From Filibacter tadaridae (GTDB taxonomy: Bacteria > Bacillota > Bacilli > Bacillales_A > Planococcaceae), in assembly GCF_900609045.1 (NCBI RefSeq), contig NZ_UXAV01000042.1:558001-622000 (forward strand): a stretch of 64,000 bases of DNA, in the 5' to 3' direction. The position numbers and the translations under genes are program-made. The notes under the pieces are model-generated. The model was given only the letters and a program-made list of their open reading frames with translations, ran no database searches and was not told the origin of the DNA. Shown here piece after piece: positions 45,623 to 53,979 of the stretch (positions are counted from its first letter, which is position 1; the number at the start of each line of letters is the position of its first letter).

Positions 45623-46063
45623 TTATTGAGCGGAATAAATATACTTTTTAAATTCTTTTAATATGACTCTTCGTGTTAAAATACCTGCAAATGTACCATC
45701 CTCTTCAGTTACACAAAGAAATGTATGGTTGATAAGAAGGTCCAAGCCTTTTTGAAAACGATCAGTCGTCTTCACAGTAGGAATATCTGTTTGCATTATT
45801 TCATCCACTTTTAAATCACCTAAACGCTCATATTCAATATGTTCAAGTCCCAAAATCGAGTCTGTTATCATACCAATACCAAGAAGTCCTTTTAAATGAT
45901 ATTTCGAGTCAAGAACTGGTAAAGCAGAATAGCCTGTTTTCGTTAACACAAGCAAAGCATGCTCTGCGTTGTTACCAATTTGAACGTGTGCAACCTTTTC
46001 AGATGAAATAATATAATTCTCAATGGGTGTGAAAAGAAAATCCCTGTTATTCACAGAAACCAT
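45623..46063 (-). CDS. darB: CBS-domain c-di-AMP receptor DarB/CbpB (YkuL)
   Basis: 146 residues, two CBS motifs. KVAHVQIGNNAEHALLVLTK then TGYSALPVLDSKYHLKGLLG, and later MQTDIPTVKTTDRFQKGLDL and FAGILTRRVILKEFKKYI, match B. subtilis YkuL closely in pattern. In B. subtilis DarB binds c-di-AMP; in the free form it activates the (p)ppGpp synthetase Rel and pyruvate carboxylase. The latter enzyme is also encoded in this window (pycA). Confidence 0.9.
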   Translation of the reverse strand: MVSVNNRDFLFTPIENYIISSEKVAHVQIGNNAEHALLVLTKTGYSALPVLDSKYHLKGLLGIGMITDSILGLEHIEYERLGDLKVDEIMQTDIPTVKTTDRFQKGLDLLINHTFLCVTEEDGTFAGILTRRVILKEFKKYIYSAQ

Positions 46064-46148
46064 ATGATTCAGCTCCTTCTGGTAGCTTTATACCTTATCT
46101 CCAAACTACCCTACTATCATATCATATGTAGACATTTCTAACCGCACT

Positions 46149-46183
46149 CAAAAAAGAAAACCTCTTCAGTTACGAAGAGGCTG
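46149..46183 (-). terminator. Terminator overlapping the end of the small membrane gene
   Basis: CCTCTTCGTAACTGAAGAGG then TTTTCTTTTTT on the minus strand; the last two codons and the TAA form the left arm and the loop. Confidence 0.85.
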
Positions 46184-46403
46184 CATAGTAAAAAATAACG
46201 ATTCCTATAAATGCGGTTGCGACGAGCAAAATCCACAAAATAGGATTTAATGCAAAAGGATGATCTTCCACCATTTCCGGAATTGCACTATCTTGTCCAC
46301 TGCCCGCAACGTTTGCCTTACTCGATTTTCGTGCCGCTACTATTCCGATTGCACAAATGAGGAAGATAACAATAATTAGCGGGATTGTCCAAATATCCAA
46401 CAT
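46170..46403 (-). CDS. Small two-helix membrane protein, unknown
   Basis: 77 residues with membrane helices at about 6-23 and 54-73 and a polar loop (SSKANVAGSGQDSAIPEMVE). GGAGGGATG precedes the start. There is no known motif. It lies between fadH and darB and ends in its own terminator. Confidence 0.7.
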   Translation of the reverse strand: MLDIWTIPLIIVIFLICAIGIVAARKSSKANVAGSGQDSAIPEMVEDHPFALNPILWILLVATAFIGIVIFYYAASS

Positions 46404-46450
46404 ACATCCCTCCTTTTATAAAGGATGCGCGTATGTGGTAATCTTAATCA

Positions 46451-47209
46451 TCAAAATGGAAATTTGTTTAACCATTGTCCACCATCGAGTGTTACAATTT
46501 CACCATTCATATATGAGGCTTTATCGGACATAATGAAAGCAGCAAGCTCTGAAATCTCTTCAGGCCGACCAAGACGACCAAGCGGAATAGATGCCAAGGT
46601 ACGTTTTGCAGCATCTTCTGATTCCCATAACTTATCTGCGCCGCCTGTACGCTCAATAGGACCCGGCGCAATACCATTCACGCGTATTCCATACTGCGTC
46701 CCCCACTCGACGGCTAGCGTCCGTGTAAGCGACATGACGCCGGCTTTAGCCGCCGCGGAGTGAATTACCCCTGCACCTGCATTCCACGCATACGTTGCAA
46801 GCATATTTAAAATAGACCCTTTTTGTCCCTTTTCAATCCAGTACTTCCCTACTGCACTTGAACAATAAAAAGTCCCATTCAGTACAATATCAATAACAGA
46901 CTTCCATCCATTCGGTGACAGCTCCTCTGCGTGGACAATGAAGTTTCCAGCCGCATTATTAACTAGGCCGTCTATACGTCCAAATTTTTCATCTGTAAAA
47001 GCAATAAGTGCTGCAACAGATTCGACGTTACGCACATCCATTTGGAAAATGTGAATACCTTTACCAAGTTCTTCTTGTGTCGCTTTCAATCGCTCTTCGT
47101 CTCTACCCGTAATAACGACTTGTGCACCTTCCGCAGCAAACTTTTTCGCCATATATTTCCCCATTCCGTTCGAGCCACCGGTTACAATGATTACTTTTTC
47201 ATCAAACAT
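46451..47209 (-). CDS. fadH: 2,4-dienoyl-CoA reductase-type SDR (FadH/YkuF)
   Basis: 252 residues. NAD(P) motif TGGSNGMGKYMAKKF and NNAAGNF, then SPNGWKSVIDIVLNGTFYC, as in the dienoyl-CoA reductase group. The usual YxxxK appears as HSAAAKAG with the Lys kept and the Tyr replaced, which is normal in this subgroup. It reduces 2,4-dienoyl-CoA in the degradation of unsaturated fatty acids. GGAGGGGG precedes the ATG. Confidence 0.88.
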   Translation of the reverse strand: MFDEKVIIVTGGSNGMGKYMAKKFAAEGAQVVITGRDEERLKATQEELGKGIHIFQMDVRNVESVAALIAFTDEKFGRIDGLVNNAAGNFIVHAEELSPNGWKSVIDIVLNGTFYCSSAVGKYWIEKGQKGSILNMLATYAWNAGAGVIHSAAAKAGVMSLTRTLAVEWGTQYGIRVNGIAPGPIERTGGADKLWESEDAAKRTLASIPLGRLGRPEEISELAAFIMSDKASYMNGEIVTLDGGQWLNKFPF

Positions 47210-47243
47210 GCCAATTCCCCCTCCTAAATGAATGAATAATCAC

Positions 47244-47483
47244 TCATAATTGTATCATGTAAGATCCTTCTTGACGATAAGGAAAAACAATCCTCAGTTG
47301 CCCCTCAAGCGTTTCACTTGAAAAGTAATCCTTTGCCAAAGAATTTGTGTATAGTATATCAAAATCATTTGGACCATTTTTCTTGATATGAACAAACATA
47401 TGAAATGGATGATCCAGAATATACGACCCGATAGTTGAATGTAGTCGGTTAGGTAATTCAGTATTTACCATGAGTACTTTCAT
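47244..47483 (-). CDS. Hypothetical 79-residue protein, possibly a PAS fragment
   Basis: Open frame in good codon use, 34 bases before fadH. The ribosome-binding site is weak (AAGG, 14 bases upstream), and an ATG at 47471 is also possible. HPFHMFVHIKKNGPNDFDIL followed by YTNSLAKDYFSSE recalls the start of a PAS domain, but the frame stops before such a domain would be complete. It may be a real small protein or a remnant. Confidence 0.4.
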   Translation of the reverse strand: MKVLMVNTELPNRLHSTIGSYILDHPFHMFVHIKKNGPNDFDILYTNSLAKDYFSSETLEGQLRIVFPYRQEGSYMIQL

Positions 47484-47689
47484 TATTTGTGCAGTCGCCT
47501 TAGTTGCTCTCGAAAAATCCAGTTAGACATGCACTACTTCCTGCCTAAACTGTTCTATCTATTAATTCATGCGAGTGTGGGTAGAACGACCGGTCAAATT
47601 ATTGTGTAAACTATTAGACAACTCTTCCCCTATTTGGTAACATGGAAATATATGCAATCACTTTTTGTAGCTCACGAAGGAGGTTTACT

Positions 47690-48154
47690 TTGGAAAAAAA
47701 TCAATCAATACGCCAGTTGGCAGTCGCCATTTACACTGTAAATCGGCATGCAAAAACTGCGCCGGACAATAGGCAGTTGTATTCACTAAAGAAAATGGCA
47801 CTCGACAAACTTATCCGTTGCGCACATGCAGAAAAAGTCGGTTTACATTTCGTTGATAACCCAAAGTTCAGTAAACAACATTCCACCGTACTAGTACGAT
47901 GCGGCGAATTCCTCTTCCATTCGATACCGGAGAAAGAAGACTTCAAATCACTTCCACATCTTGGTCAACAAGATCATTCCTCACGTAATCCCCAAGAGCG
48001 AATGAGCTTGAAAACAGCTCGCGAACTTCTATCCGATTACGTTGGTTTATTGTCCATTAAGACCCCCGTTAAGGCAAAACCAAAACCCAAAAAAAGTATT
48101 CACGCCATAAAAAACACCCAAAAATTCCGTTCTTCCTATTTAGATGGAAAGTAA
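47690..48154 (+). CDS. ykyB: YkyB family protein
   Basis: 154 residues from a TTG start six bases after AAGGAGG; a frame opening at 47642 has no such site. The conserved blocks are AVAIYTVNRHAKTAPDNRQL, EKVGLHFVDNPKFSKQHSTV and FHSIPEKEDFKSLPHLG, then RNPQERMSL. YkyB is a Bacillales protein of unknown function near fadH/ykuF, as here. The C-terminus is Lys-rich (KAKPKPKKS). Confidence 0.88.
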   Translation: MEKNQSIRQLAVAIYTVNRHAKTAPDNRQLYSLKKMALDKLIRCAHAEKVGLHFVDNPKFSKQHSTVLVRCGEFLFHSIPEKEDFKSLPHLGQQDHSSRNPQERMSLKTARELLSDYVGLLSIKTPVKAKPKPKKSIHAIKNTQKFRSSYLDGK

Positions 48155-48196
48155 AACAAGCTGACTCGTGTAATTCACGAGTCAGCTTGTTTTAAG
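48153..48196 (+). terminator. Terminator after ykyB
   Basis: AAAACAAGCTGACTCGTG pairs with CACGAGTCAGCTTGTTTT around TAATT, starting in the stop codon. The following gap to 48366 shows no gene. Confidence 0.9.
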
Positions 48197-48366
48197 AAAA
48201 ATAACAGTGTCTTGAATTGAGGCGACTTGTGAGCTTAATAGAAACCCAAGTTGAAAAGCATATATTTTCCCACCTTTTGAAATAAGCATCTCTACCGTTC
48301 TTTCGGCATAATTCTTTATTTAGCTTTGTCCAACATTAACGAGCTTTAGGAGATGGAAAAAACCAC

Positions 48367-49248
48367 TTATTGAATTCCGTTTTGTTTGTAGGTAAGATAG
48401 AGTGCCTGTGTGCCTTTTTCCCCATAGCCTTTTTGTATAAGTTGGTCATACATCCCCCGCGCAAGCTCCAATCCTGGTAAATGTAGTTCCATCGCTTCCG
48501 CTTCCGCAAGTGCGATATCCATATCCTTCAAAAAGTGTTTGATATAAAATCCAGGTTCAAAATCCTTTTTTAACATCCGTGGTGCCAAATTCGATAATGA
48601 CCACGACCCTGCGGCCCCTGAAGAAATGGATGACAGAACGGTTTCGGGCGTCAATCCTGCTTGTTCAGCATAAGCAATCGCTTCGCAAACACCAATCATA
48701 TTTGTCGCGATGGCAATCTGGTTGCACATTTTCGTATGTTGACCTGCCCCCGCAGCACCTTGATAGACAATCTGCTTGCCGAATAGGGAAAGGATAGGCA
48801 AAATCTTTTTAAACGTCTTTTCTTCCCCTCCACACATAATTGATAATGTCCCGTTTTGGGCACCCACATCTCCGCCCGATACTGGTGCATCAATCGATGC
48901 CATTTTCAACTCGGAAGCCTTTTTTGCAATACGCTTTGCAAGTAATGGACTAGAAGTCGTCATATCGATAACAACCTGGTCTGATTGTCCATAAGACAAG
49001 ATTCCTTCTTCACCAAAGTAAACTGATTCTACATCTAACGGATAGCCAACCATTGTAAAGACGATTTTTGCACCAGACACCGCTTCAGATACTGAACTTG
49101 CCCAAATAGCACCTTCCTCAATAAGTGATTCCGCTTTTTCCTTTGTTCTAGTATGTATCGCAACTTCGAATCCTGCTTTCAGCAAATGCTTAACAATACT
49201 TTTCCCCATAACACCAGTCCCAATGAACGCCAATCTTTGCATATCCAT
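48367..49248 (-). CDS. ykwC: YkwC-like beta-hydroxyacid dehydrogenase
   Basis: 293 residues. Rossmann motif FIGTGVMGKSIVKHLLKAG, then the hydroxyisobutyrate dehydrogenase signature DAPVSGGDVGAQNGTLSIM with the substrate-binding Ser/Gly, and the catalytic Lys in GQHTKMCNQ. The family oxidises small beta-hydroxyacids with NAD(P). The exact substrate of YkwC is not known. A start at M3 is also possible. Confidence 0.88.
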   Translation of the reverse strand: MDMQRLAFIGTGVMGKSIVKHLLKAGFEVAIHTRTKEKAESLIEEGAIWASSVSEAVSGAKIVFTMVGYPLDVESVYFGEEGILSYGQSDQVVIDMTTSSPLLAKRIAKKASELKMASIDAPVSGGDVGAQNGTLSIMCGGEEKTFKKILPILSLFGKQIVYQGAAGAGQHTKMCNQIAIATNMIGVCEAIAYAEQAGLTPETVLSSISSGAAGSWSLSNLAPRMLKKDFEPGFYIKHFLKDMDIALAEAEAMELHLPGLELARGMYDQLIQKGYGEKGTQALYLTYKQNGIQ

Positions 49249-49323
49249 TCCAATTCCCCCTTATTAATAAGTATATAGAATTATCTTAACAAACAAATAT
49301 ATATTTTCAATTATTTCTTCCTA

Positions 49324-49364
49324 AAAAAAGAGGACGGGGCCCTATAATGGGCTCCGTCCTAAAA
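49324..49364 (-). terminator. Terminator of the MoxR-DUF58 operon
   Basis: AGGACGGAGCCC pairs with GGGCCCCGTCCT around ATTATA, followed by CTTTTTTT on the minus strand. Confidence 0.9.
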
Positions 49365-49420
49365 GGGGGAAATGAGAATGTTGCTGTGTTCATATATAAT
49401 GTACCCGTTATTCTTGAAAG

Positions 49421-50683
49421 TTAAACGTCTTTTGAAAAGATTTTTTCTTTCAGCTTTTCGAGCTGGTGGATGAATTGGTTTCTTTCCTCTTCTGTAATCA
49501 TAAAAGAACCGTATCTCACTTTATCATACGTATTGAAAAGCACTTCATTTCCCTGTTGAAGTCCCCATCCCATTCTCGAAAACCATTCCTTTACTGTTTC
49601 GCCAGCGAGACGCGGCATCTTTAAGTCGTGTGCTTGTTGCTCAAAATCCCTATAAGCCTGACGGATACTATCTGTTGCTGAGGAATAATCGTATGTAGCA
49701 CTTTTTTGCGGTTTTTTTCGATTCTTTTTTCGTCCATATGTGCGAACGGTATACGCGGAATCTTCATGTTGAACCTTCGCCTTTTTTCTATTTCGAAGTA
49801 TGAGAATAAATGCAATCACAACGACAATACCAATCACAATCATTATCATCAAGTCTATATCTTTCATTTCTGTGGCCATAATTTTTCTTTCTTCTTGCAT
49901 TTCAATCATAGGAGCAATTTTTTGGGGATCTGCTTCGGCCAGAAAAGCTTCCCGTGCTGCATCAAAACGGGCAATGACCCAATCCAAGAGCGGCGTAACC
50001 GCTTTACCAAACATCATGAAAATACCACTGAAAAGGAATGCTACAGTGGCGATAATTCCATTTCGTACAGGTACAAGAAGAAAATAAACGACAATGTACG
50101 TCAAAGCGCCTATTCCCAGCAGACTACCAAAAATCTTTGTCGCTTCAACAAAATTGAATTGGCGATAAATACGTCCCATCTTCCAAATGACTAGAAAGCG
50201 TACAATGATAAACAAGACTGTTGTCGCACAATACAAAATGATATGATTCATGAATACCTCATGGGGACTATCATTCACAAATAAGAACATTGAAAATAGA
50301 TAGGAGCATGCTAGGATGAGGGTATTCAAAAAAATGAACGGCCATCCTTTTACTTTCGAATCTCCAAAATTGGCTTTGAATCGCCAAAATGTATACACAA
50401 AAATGATTAATACGGGGATAAAGTGTAATCCCATGACATATAACGGTACAGCGATAAGTGCTGGAATCATAATGCTGGGGCCAACTGAATAATCGACTTT
50501 CGAAAAAATGACATATGAAAGGACTGCTCCGATGGAGATTAATATAAGCCATGTAAATTGTGGATTTCCCCATACATTGGCACCTATATATATAAATCCA
50601 TAAATGATAAGAAGAAGTTCAAGCAGAAATCGTTCGGAATTGACTAATTGAGTACGTTTTCTTTCGAGTCGATTCTGTCCCAA
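49421..50683 (-). CDS. Multi-pass membrane protein with DUF4129-like tail
   Basis: 420 residues. Seven or eight N-terminal membrane helices (1-240), another near 275-295 (MIMIVIGIVVVIAFILIL), then a cytosolic tail with SIRQAYRDFEQQAHDLKMPR, LAGETVKEWFSRMG and NTYDKVRYG, like the DUF4129 end of transglutaminase-type partners of MoxR/DUF58. The transglutaminase core with its Cys-His-Asp triad is absent. It starts inside DUF58 (40-base overlap), so it is coupled. Confidence 0.7.
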   Translation of the reverse strand: MGQNRLERKRTQLVNSERFLLELLLIIYGFIYIGANVWGNPQFTWLILISIGAVLSYVIFSKVDYSVGPSIMIPALIAVPLYVMGLHFIPVLIIFVYTFWRFKANFGDSKVKGWPFIFLNTLILACSYLFSMFLFVNDSPHEVFMNHIILYCATTVLFIIVRFLVIWKMGRIYRQFNFVEATKIFGSLLGIGALTYIVVYFLLVPVRNGIIATVAFLFSGIFMMFGKAVTPLLDWVIARFDAAREAFLAEADPQKIAPMIEMQEERKIMATEMKDIDLMIMIVIGIVVVIAFILILRNRKKAKVQHEDSAYTVRTYGRKKNRKKPQKSATYDYSSATDSIRQAYRDFEQQAHDLKMPRLAGETVKEWFSRMGWGLQQGNEVLFNTYDKVRYGSFMITEEERNQFIHQLEKLKEKIFSKDV

Positions 50684-51834
50684 TTTCCCTTCCCCCCTTC
50701 ATAAAAACAATCTACCACTACATGATTGAATTTTGACCACTTTTTTATAACCTGGTCATATCTTTCAGGTTCATGTGTAATTAGCACGATAGTCGGCGGA
50801 AGTAACCCAGCCATCTCCACACGTTGCATCATATTTTCAAAAGGAATCTTAGCTTTTCTTTCCGACAGTTGTGCCAAAGTTTCCAATGTCTTTTGATAAT
50901 GGGCTTTTCCTATTCCTGTCTCAACATACATGTAAAGTGTTTCACCGAAAGCCAGTAGATTCAAGGCAATTGAATAAGGAATGTTCTTCCTTGTACAGTA
51001 ATCAGCATAAGATGCCAAGCGCTCAATTTTCTTCTCAAAGTCGTCCAACGCATTCGATTTCTCCACCCCGTTTACAAGAAACATGACGGACTGTGATGTT
51101 ACAGGCAAGAACTCTTTCGTTTGCAACTTCTGCATACGTGCACTTGCCGTCCAATGGATTTGGTCGAAACGGTCAGACGGAACATAATCTCTTGTGCCAA
51201 CCGGCTGAAATACGTCATGAAAAAGCGCATGCCGTTGTTCAACTTCACCCGGTTTGAAAGCAGCGGGTTGAAGAATCCCCGTGAAAGGGACAATTTTCGG
51301 ATACACCAAACTTTCTTGTCTGACAAAGTCATCCAATTCCATCAATATAGATCCTCCGCCGAATAAATGAGGGATTTCAATCGTCAATCGAACAATTCTG
51401 GAAAGACCCCTTTTTCTTCCAGTCAACGGAATCGTCACTTTTACTTTTTCTCCTTTTCCCGCTGAAAAAGGAACAGAAAAATCGAATATCCCGCTGAAAT
51501 GATCCATTTTATCGACTACTGGCATGACAGCATCTTGGATGGACAGTGTCAGCATTCCATTCCAGATAGGTGTCTGACCGTTTTCGAATTCCAAAACTAA
51601 ATCATTTTCTGAACCAATTAGAAATCGACTACGTTGTTGTTGCGGCAACAATTTCAAATCCTTACCGACCTTTGAGTAGTACATATTTTGGAAAACCAAA
51701 ATTGCTAAACCTGCTGCAAAGCAGGCACCAAGCAAGGCTTGTTTCGCTATCAATGATGCCAAGAAAAACATAAGAGTAATACCCATTGCCTGATAAACCT
51801 CTTTAAACCCTTCCTCATAATGGGTCCACTTCAT
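50644..51834 (-). CDS. DUF58 domain protein
   Basis: 396 residues. Two N-terminal membrane helices (about 16-48) and a central DUF58 block (FQPVGTRDYVPSDRFDQIHW then TASARMQKLQTKEFLPVTSQ). A von Willebrand-like fold follows. Such proteins are encoded with MoxR ATPases and are thought to form a chaperone or envelope system; the role is not settled. The ATG overlaps the MoxR stop (TGATG). Confidence 0.88.
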   Translation of the reverse strand: MKWTHYEEGFKEVYQAMGITLMFFLASLIAKQALLGACFAAGLAILVFQNMYYSKVGKDLKLLPQQQRSRFLIGSENDLVLEFENGQTPIWNGMLTLSIQDAVMPVVDKMDHFSGIFDFSVPFSAGKGEKVKVTIPLTGRKRGLSRIVRLTIEIPHLFGGGSILMELDDFVRQESLVYPKIVPFTGILQPAAFKPGEVEQRHALFHDVFQPVGTRDYVPSDRFDQIHWTASARMQKLQTKEFLPVTSQSVMFLVNGVEKSNALDDFEKKIERLASYADYCTRKNIPYSIALNLLAFGETLYMYVETGIGKAHYQKTLETLAQLSERKAKIPFENMMQRVEMAGLLPPTIVLITHEPERYDQVIKKWSKFNHVVVDCFYEGGKGNWDRIDSKENVLN

Positions 51835-52769
51835 CAGACAATCGCCTCAAGTGGCGCCGGAACTGAATCGATAATCTCTTTCAACACATCCTCCAAATTC
51901 TTTGTCAACATGCCTTCCGTTGATAATTCCATACGATGTAATGCAGCAGGTGCAAGGATTTCTTTCACGTCATCCGGTGTCGCGAAACTTCTGCCTGAAA
52001 TATATGCATATGATTTCGCCGCTTGTAAAATAGCAAGCGCAGCACGCGAACTAAGACCGAGTTCCAAATAAGGGTGTTCCCTAGTCGCCCGAACAATTTT
52101 CAATATGTATCGTTCTAGATCTACATGGACAGAAACTTCACTTGCACCTTTTGCCCATCTTGCCACATCTTCAGGGTCGATTACAGATGACGTCGTAACG
52201 GCACCAGGATTTTTTCCGTACTGTTGCAAAATAAGATGCTCTTCTTCAAAAGACGGGTACCCGATATTCAATTTAAATAAGAATCGATCCAGTTGTGCGG
52301 CTGGCAATGGAAATGTCCCTTGTTGTGATTCAATCGGATTTTGAGTGGCAATCACCATAAACGGGGTGGGCAATTTGAGTGTCTCACCGTCTATTGTCAC
52401 TTGTTTTTCTTCCATCGATTCAAGAAGACTTGATTGTGTCCTCGGTGTCGCACGGTTAATTTCATCCGCAAGCAGAATATTTGTGGAAACGGGTCCTGCT
52501 TTAAGTACGAATTCCTGTGATTGTGGATTAAAGTACCGGATACCTGTCACATCAGATGGTAGAACATCGGGTGTGAACTGTACCCGTTTGAAATCCCCTT
52601 GGAATGCACTTGCAAAGCTTTTCGCCATCATTGTTTTACCTGATCCCGGAACACTTTCAAGTAAAACATGCCCTTGCTGCAAAAGAGCAATCAACATGAA
52701 ATCAAACTCTTTTTCCCTACCGATGATTGCCTGGTTTAATTCATCCTTAAAGTTTTGTATTGTCGTCAT
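51834..52769 (-). CDS. MoxR-family AAA+ ATPase
   Basis: 311 residues. Walker A ESVPGSGKTMMAKSFA, Walker B LLADEINRATPRTQSSLLE, sensor 1 ATQNPIESQQGTFPLPAAQLDRF, with a C-terminal lid. It is the first gene of a three-gene operon with DUF58 and the membrane protein. It probably acts as a chaperone-like ATPase in the cytosol. Confidence 0.92.
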   Translation of the reverse strand: MTTIQNFKDELNQAIIGREKEFDFMLIALLQQGHVLLESVPGSGKTMMAKSFASAFQGDFKRVQFTPDVLPSDVTGIRYFNPQSQEFVLKAGPVSTNILLADEINRATPRTQSSLLESMEEKQVTIDGETLKLPTPFMVIATQNPIESQQGTFPLPAAQLDRFLFKLNIGYPSFEEEHLILQQYGKNPGAVTTSSVIDPEDVARWAKGASEVSVHVDLERYILKIVRATREHPYLELGLSSRAALAILQAAKSYAYISGRSFATPDDVKEILAPAALHRMELSTEGMLTKNLEDVLKEIIDSVPAPLEAIV

Positions 52770-52826
52770 TTGAACTCCCCCATTTTCTTATATGCATTAA
52801 CACTCTATACCGTATGGTTTTATAAT

Positions 52827-52997
52827 TTAGTCAACATTAGGTAAACGTTTAGATTCAGCAGTTTGAAATTGATTGATAAGTTCATCAAGTCTGTGGCTAA
52901 GTTTCAATGTTTCAGGGCTAGAAAGTCCTTCTTTTTCTGCCATTGCGATTAACTTTTTTCGTGTAGTCTCGATATCAGTCTCTACTTTCGATCTCAA
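52827..52997 (-). CDS. Spo0E-like aspartyl-phosphate phosphatase
   Basis: 56 residues from a TTG at 52997 with AGGGGGTG eight bases upstream. Two helices: VETDIETTRKKLIAMAEKEG, then SSPETLKLSHRLDELINQFQ. The SHRLDELI..FQ signature is that of the Spo0E/YisI/YnzD family, which removes phosphate from Spo0A~P and so blocks entry into sporulation. It is transcribed toward moxR with a 57-base gap. A histidine kinase of the sporulation type is encoded 2.2 kb away. Confidence 0.85.
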   Translation of the reverse strand: MRSKVETDIETTRKKLIAMAEKEGLSSPETLKLSHRLDELINQFQTAESKRLPNVD

Positions 52998-53085
52998 CTT
53001 GACACCCCCTAGGGAATAAACCTAGTTATAAAGAACAAACGAAATTTTATAACATCAAAAAAAGCTAGTTGCTTTTTCGTTCCTG

Positions 53086-53447
53086 TACTCGCTTTCCGCA
53101 GGCGTCGTCTTAGCCTTCTCGTCGCTGCGCTGAAGGCACTGAAAAATTTCTTTTTTTTAGTGAAAACTAGTTGATTGTAGTGGAGAGCGGCGACTCCTGC
53201 GGGAACAGCACGAGCTGAAGACCCCGGACTGATTTAAGGAAGTCAACCTAAGTTCGCGGCGTCCTGCCGCAACGGTTGCATGACCTACATCCTGTAGGCC
53301 CAAGCCGTACCCGCAGAAAGCGTCCGCTCGGAACGGAAATCAACGGTTTTGAAAGAAATCGGGCTTTTTCAGTGCCCTCGTTTGTGGTCGGAGGCATCCA
53401 CGATCGCCGTAACGGGTTCAATGGAATTCTTTAATTCAACCCATATA
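53086..53447 (+). repeat. Nested dispersed repeats (three layers plus R3 tail)
   Basis: Outer: GGCACTGAAAAA (53135-53146) and TTTTTCAGTGCC (53365-53376), perfect 12-bp arms. Middle: 53171-53343, a Bacillales dispersed repeat from TTGATTGTAG to GGAAATCAACGG with stem CTGCGGG/CCCGCAG. Inner: the core structural module at 53226-53308. The R3 unit GGAGGCATCCACGA...CAATGGAATTC follows at 53390-53447. There is no coding frame. This fills most of the 52998-53663 gap. Confidence 0.65.
53226..53308 (+). repeat. Core structural module, copy 2
   Basis: Stem GTCAACC (53242-53248)/GGTTGCATGAC (53274-53284) encloses GCGGC-GTCCT-GCCGC (53256-53270). Then CCTAC-ATCCT-GTAGG (53284-53298). Loops and single-stranded TAAG and AAC agree with copy 1 at 1962-2019, but the stem bases differ in pairs. 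The flanking end hairpins of copy 1 are missing. Confidence 0.6.
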
Positions 53448-53663
53448 GGTACTATTATACAGGATTGATCTTACAAATAACAAAATAGTTTGCGACATAT
53501 TCCGACAAGTTGGAAACTTCTTTGAAAATACAAAGAAAAGACTTTACGTCCTCTCTTTTCTAAGAGAGAATGTAGTTGATTCGTAGAAAACTATAGGTCT
53601 TATTCAAGTTTAAACGTAAAAAAGAATGGACTGGTAGAGTATTAAAAAGGGGGGTATTTTACA

Positions 53664-53852
53664 ATGACAATTGCAGAGGTTGGTAATATTGTAGAATTCA
53701 AAGACGGATTACAAGGTGTAGTGGAAAAAGTGAATGAGAACTCGGTCATCGTCGATTTAACGTATATGGAGAACTTTGACGAGCTTGAGGTGGAAGAAAA
53801 GACAGTCATCAATCACAAACGCTATACAATTATTCACGGTAGCGGAAACTAG
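53664..53852 (+). CDS. ykvS: YkvS-like DUF2187 protein
   Basis: 62 residues. IAEVGNIVEFKDGLQGVVEK, then VNENSVIVDLTYMENFDEL, TVINHKRYTII: the DUF2187 fold, a small beta-barrel (KOW-like) of unknown role. AAGGGGGG lies upstream of the ATG. A lipoprotein gene follows after 127 bases, in which nothing clear is seen. Confidence 0.87.
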   Translation: MTIAEVGNIVEFKDGLQGVVEKVNENSVIVDLTYMENFDELEVEEKTVINHKRYTIIHGSGN

Positions 53853-53979
53853 CAAAATAGTGTACTCTAATGGGTGGATATCGCGAGGGACGGTAGTGAG
53901 GAAATCACTTCTTAAATCCAGCATTGCTGAAACATCTTTGCGTTTTGGACGTCTACTATAGAGAAGGAGTTTTTTGAAT

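Noticed and set aside
53776-53961. 61-codon frame overlapping ykvS
   Set aside because: It starts inside ykvS in another frame, with no ribosome-binding site and no protein-like pattern.
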